NCBI RefSeq assembly: GCF_001421245.1
Contig: NZ_LMKE01000011.1
Coordinates: 48,638-112,637, forward strand
DNA: 64,000 nt
Direction: 5' to 3'
DNA from: Sphingomonas sp. Leaf10
Lineage (GTDB): Bacteria; Pseudomonadota; Alphaproteobacteria; Sphingomonadales; Sphingomonadaceae
Shown: positions 63,244-64,000 of the stretch, piece by piece
Layout of the letters: each line of letters begins with the position of its first letter
How positions within the stretch are numbered: the stretch's first letter is position 1
Translations under genes and position numbers: made by a program
The notes under the pieces: generated by a model
The model's database searches: none
Told to the model about the DNA's origin: nothing
The model's input: only the letters and a program-made list of their open reading frames with translations

Positions 63244-63921
63244 ATGATCCGTCTCGAAAATATCCAGCGTCGCTACATCTCCGACGAGGTCGAGACGACC
63301 GCGCTGGCCGACATCAACCTCCATGTCGAAGCCGGCGAGTTCGTCGCGATCATGGGCCCGTCGGGCTGCGGCAAGTCGACCTTGCTCAACACGCTGGGCA
63401 CGGTCGATCGCCCGACCGGCGGCAAGTACCTGTTCGGTGAGCGCGATCTTGCCGCGCTCGATGAAAAGGACCTCGCCAAGTTCCGGGGATCGACGCTCGG
63501 CTTCGTGTTTCAGAGCTTCAACCTGATCGACGAGCTGACGATCGAGGAGAATGTGGCGCTCGGCCTCGCCTATCGCAGCGATGCGGGCGACCGGAAGGGG
63601 CGGGTGGCCGCCGCCATGGACAAGGTCGGCATCGCCCACCGCGCCCGTCATTTCCCGCACCAGCTGTCGGGCGGGCAGCAGCAGCGCGCGGCCATCGCCC
63701 GCGCGATCGTCGGCGATCCGAAACTGATCCTGGCGGACGAACCGACCGGTAATCTCGACACCGCCAATGGCGAGCAGGTGATGAACATTCTGGGCGCGCT
63801 CAACGACGACGGCGCGACGATCGTGATGGTCACCCACTCGCCGGCGCATGCCGACATGGCGAGGCGGCGCATCGACATGCTCGACGGCCGCATCGTCGCC
63901 AGCGCGATGCGCGCGATGTGA
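63244..63921 (+). CDS. MacB/LolD-type ABC ATPase subunit
   Basis: The 225-aa ATPase has Walker A GPSGCGKSTLLNTLG, Q-loop FVFQSFNLI, signature LSGGQQQRAAIARAI, Walker B LILADEPTGNLD and H-loop MVTHSPAHA. It lacks a fused permease, so FtsX-like permease genes are expected beyond the window edge. It is 10 bp after the adaptor. Confidence 0.93.
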   Translation: MIRLENIQRRYISDEVETTALADINLHVEAGEFVAIMGPSGCGKSTLLNTLGTVDRPTGGKYLFGERDLAALDEKDLAKFRGSTLGFVFQSFNLIDELTIEENVALGLAYRSDAGDRKGRVAAAMDKVGIAHRARHFPHQLSGGQQQRAAIARAIVGDPKLILADEPTGNLDTANGEQVMNILGALNDDGATIVMVTHSPAHADMARRRIDMLDGRIVASAMRAM

Positions 63922-63932
63922 CTTTCTTCTCC

Positions 63933-63958
63933 CCTCCCTGGACAAGGGAGGGGCGGGG
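63933..63958 (+). terminator. Hairpin after the ATPase gene
   Basis: An 8-bp stem (cccctccc / gggagggg) with a 7-nt loop follows the stop codon. There is no T-tract afterwards. It may instead be a copy of a short intergenic palindrome. Confidence 0.4.
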
Positions 63959-64000
63959 GTGGGCGGCCCGCGAGGGACCGTAACGCCCGCCGCCGGCCGG

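Noticed and set aside
1..64000. tRNA, rRNA and riboswitch genes
   Set aside because: No cloverleaf, rRNA core or riboswitch core could be recognised by eye; a covariance-model scan would be needed to exclude them.

Overview
The window is GC-rich with codon use and gene content typical of a sphingomonad alphaproteobacterium (Sphingomonas or a close relative). The pointers are a sphingan-like exopolysaccharide locus with a dTDP-L-rhamnose operon, giant autotransporter and RTX-type surface proteins, a PF10134-type RepA, and several short dispersed intergenic repeat families. All family assignments come from reading motifs; no database search was run.

Layout. 0.3-13.4 kb: a secreted Gly-rich protein, a 2.5-kaa autotransporter (minus strand) and a divergent 1.3-kaa RTX/Ca-binding protein. 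13.4-16.8 kb: the rfbCBDA operon for dTDP-L-rhamnose (minus). 17.2-32.8 kb: a plus-strand polysaccharide locus with an initiating sugar transferase, a GNAT/DegT/DegT/4,6-dehydratase cassette for an amino sugar, a Wzx flippase, a GT2, a Wzy/ligase-like protein, a Wza-like export lipoprotein, a fused Wzc-type BY-kinase, an accessory protein and an acyltransferase. An IS3-family element (about 32.9-34.15 kb) separates it from a convergent minus-strand set at 34.2-39.1 kb (GT2, Tat-secreted beta-helix protein, Wzy-like protein, GT4). A 2OG-Fe(II) oxygenase and a decayed IS5-family transposase follow.

41.2-43.9 kb looks like a replication module: repA is flanked by six copies of a 20-bp iteron (an inverted pair at its promoter and four direct copies downstream), followed by a winged-helix-like gene. 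44-56.5 kb holds metabolic and transport genes (membrane-anchored Mqo, SulP transporter, PadR pair, ABC exporter, GT34, PoxB) and several unknowns. 56.8-57.8 kb is a ParA / small RHH-like partition pair. 58-64 kb holds a GFA protein, a methyltransferase, a histidine kinase and a degenerate NtrC-type regulator, divergent from a MacAB-like efflux operon whose permeases lie beyond the window.

The least-explained structure is a family of octamers (consensus CGACMTGT) in strict 8-bp register. It forms a five-unit array just upstream of parA, and further arrays in the 3' end of parA, after its partner gene, across the start of the methyltransferase gene, and inside the rfb operon 41 kb away. An 8-bp period suits ribbon-helix-helix centromere/operator proteins, so I propose these are binding sites of the 90-aa ParA partner. 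Other notable points are a DegT-family protein whose catalytic Lys is replaced by Arg, encoded directly behind an intact paralogue, and a sigma54-type regulator with a broken AAA+ domain.
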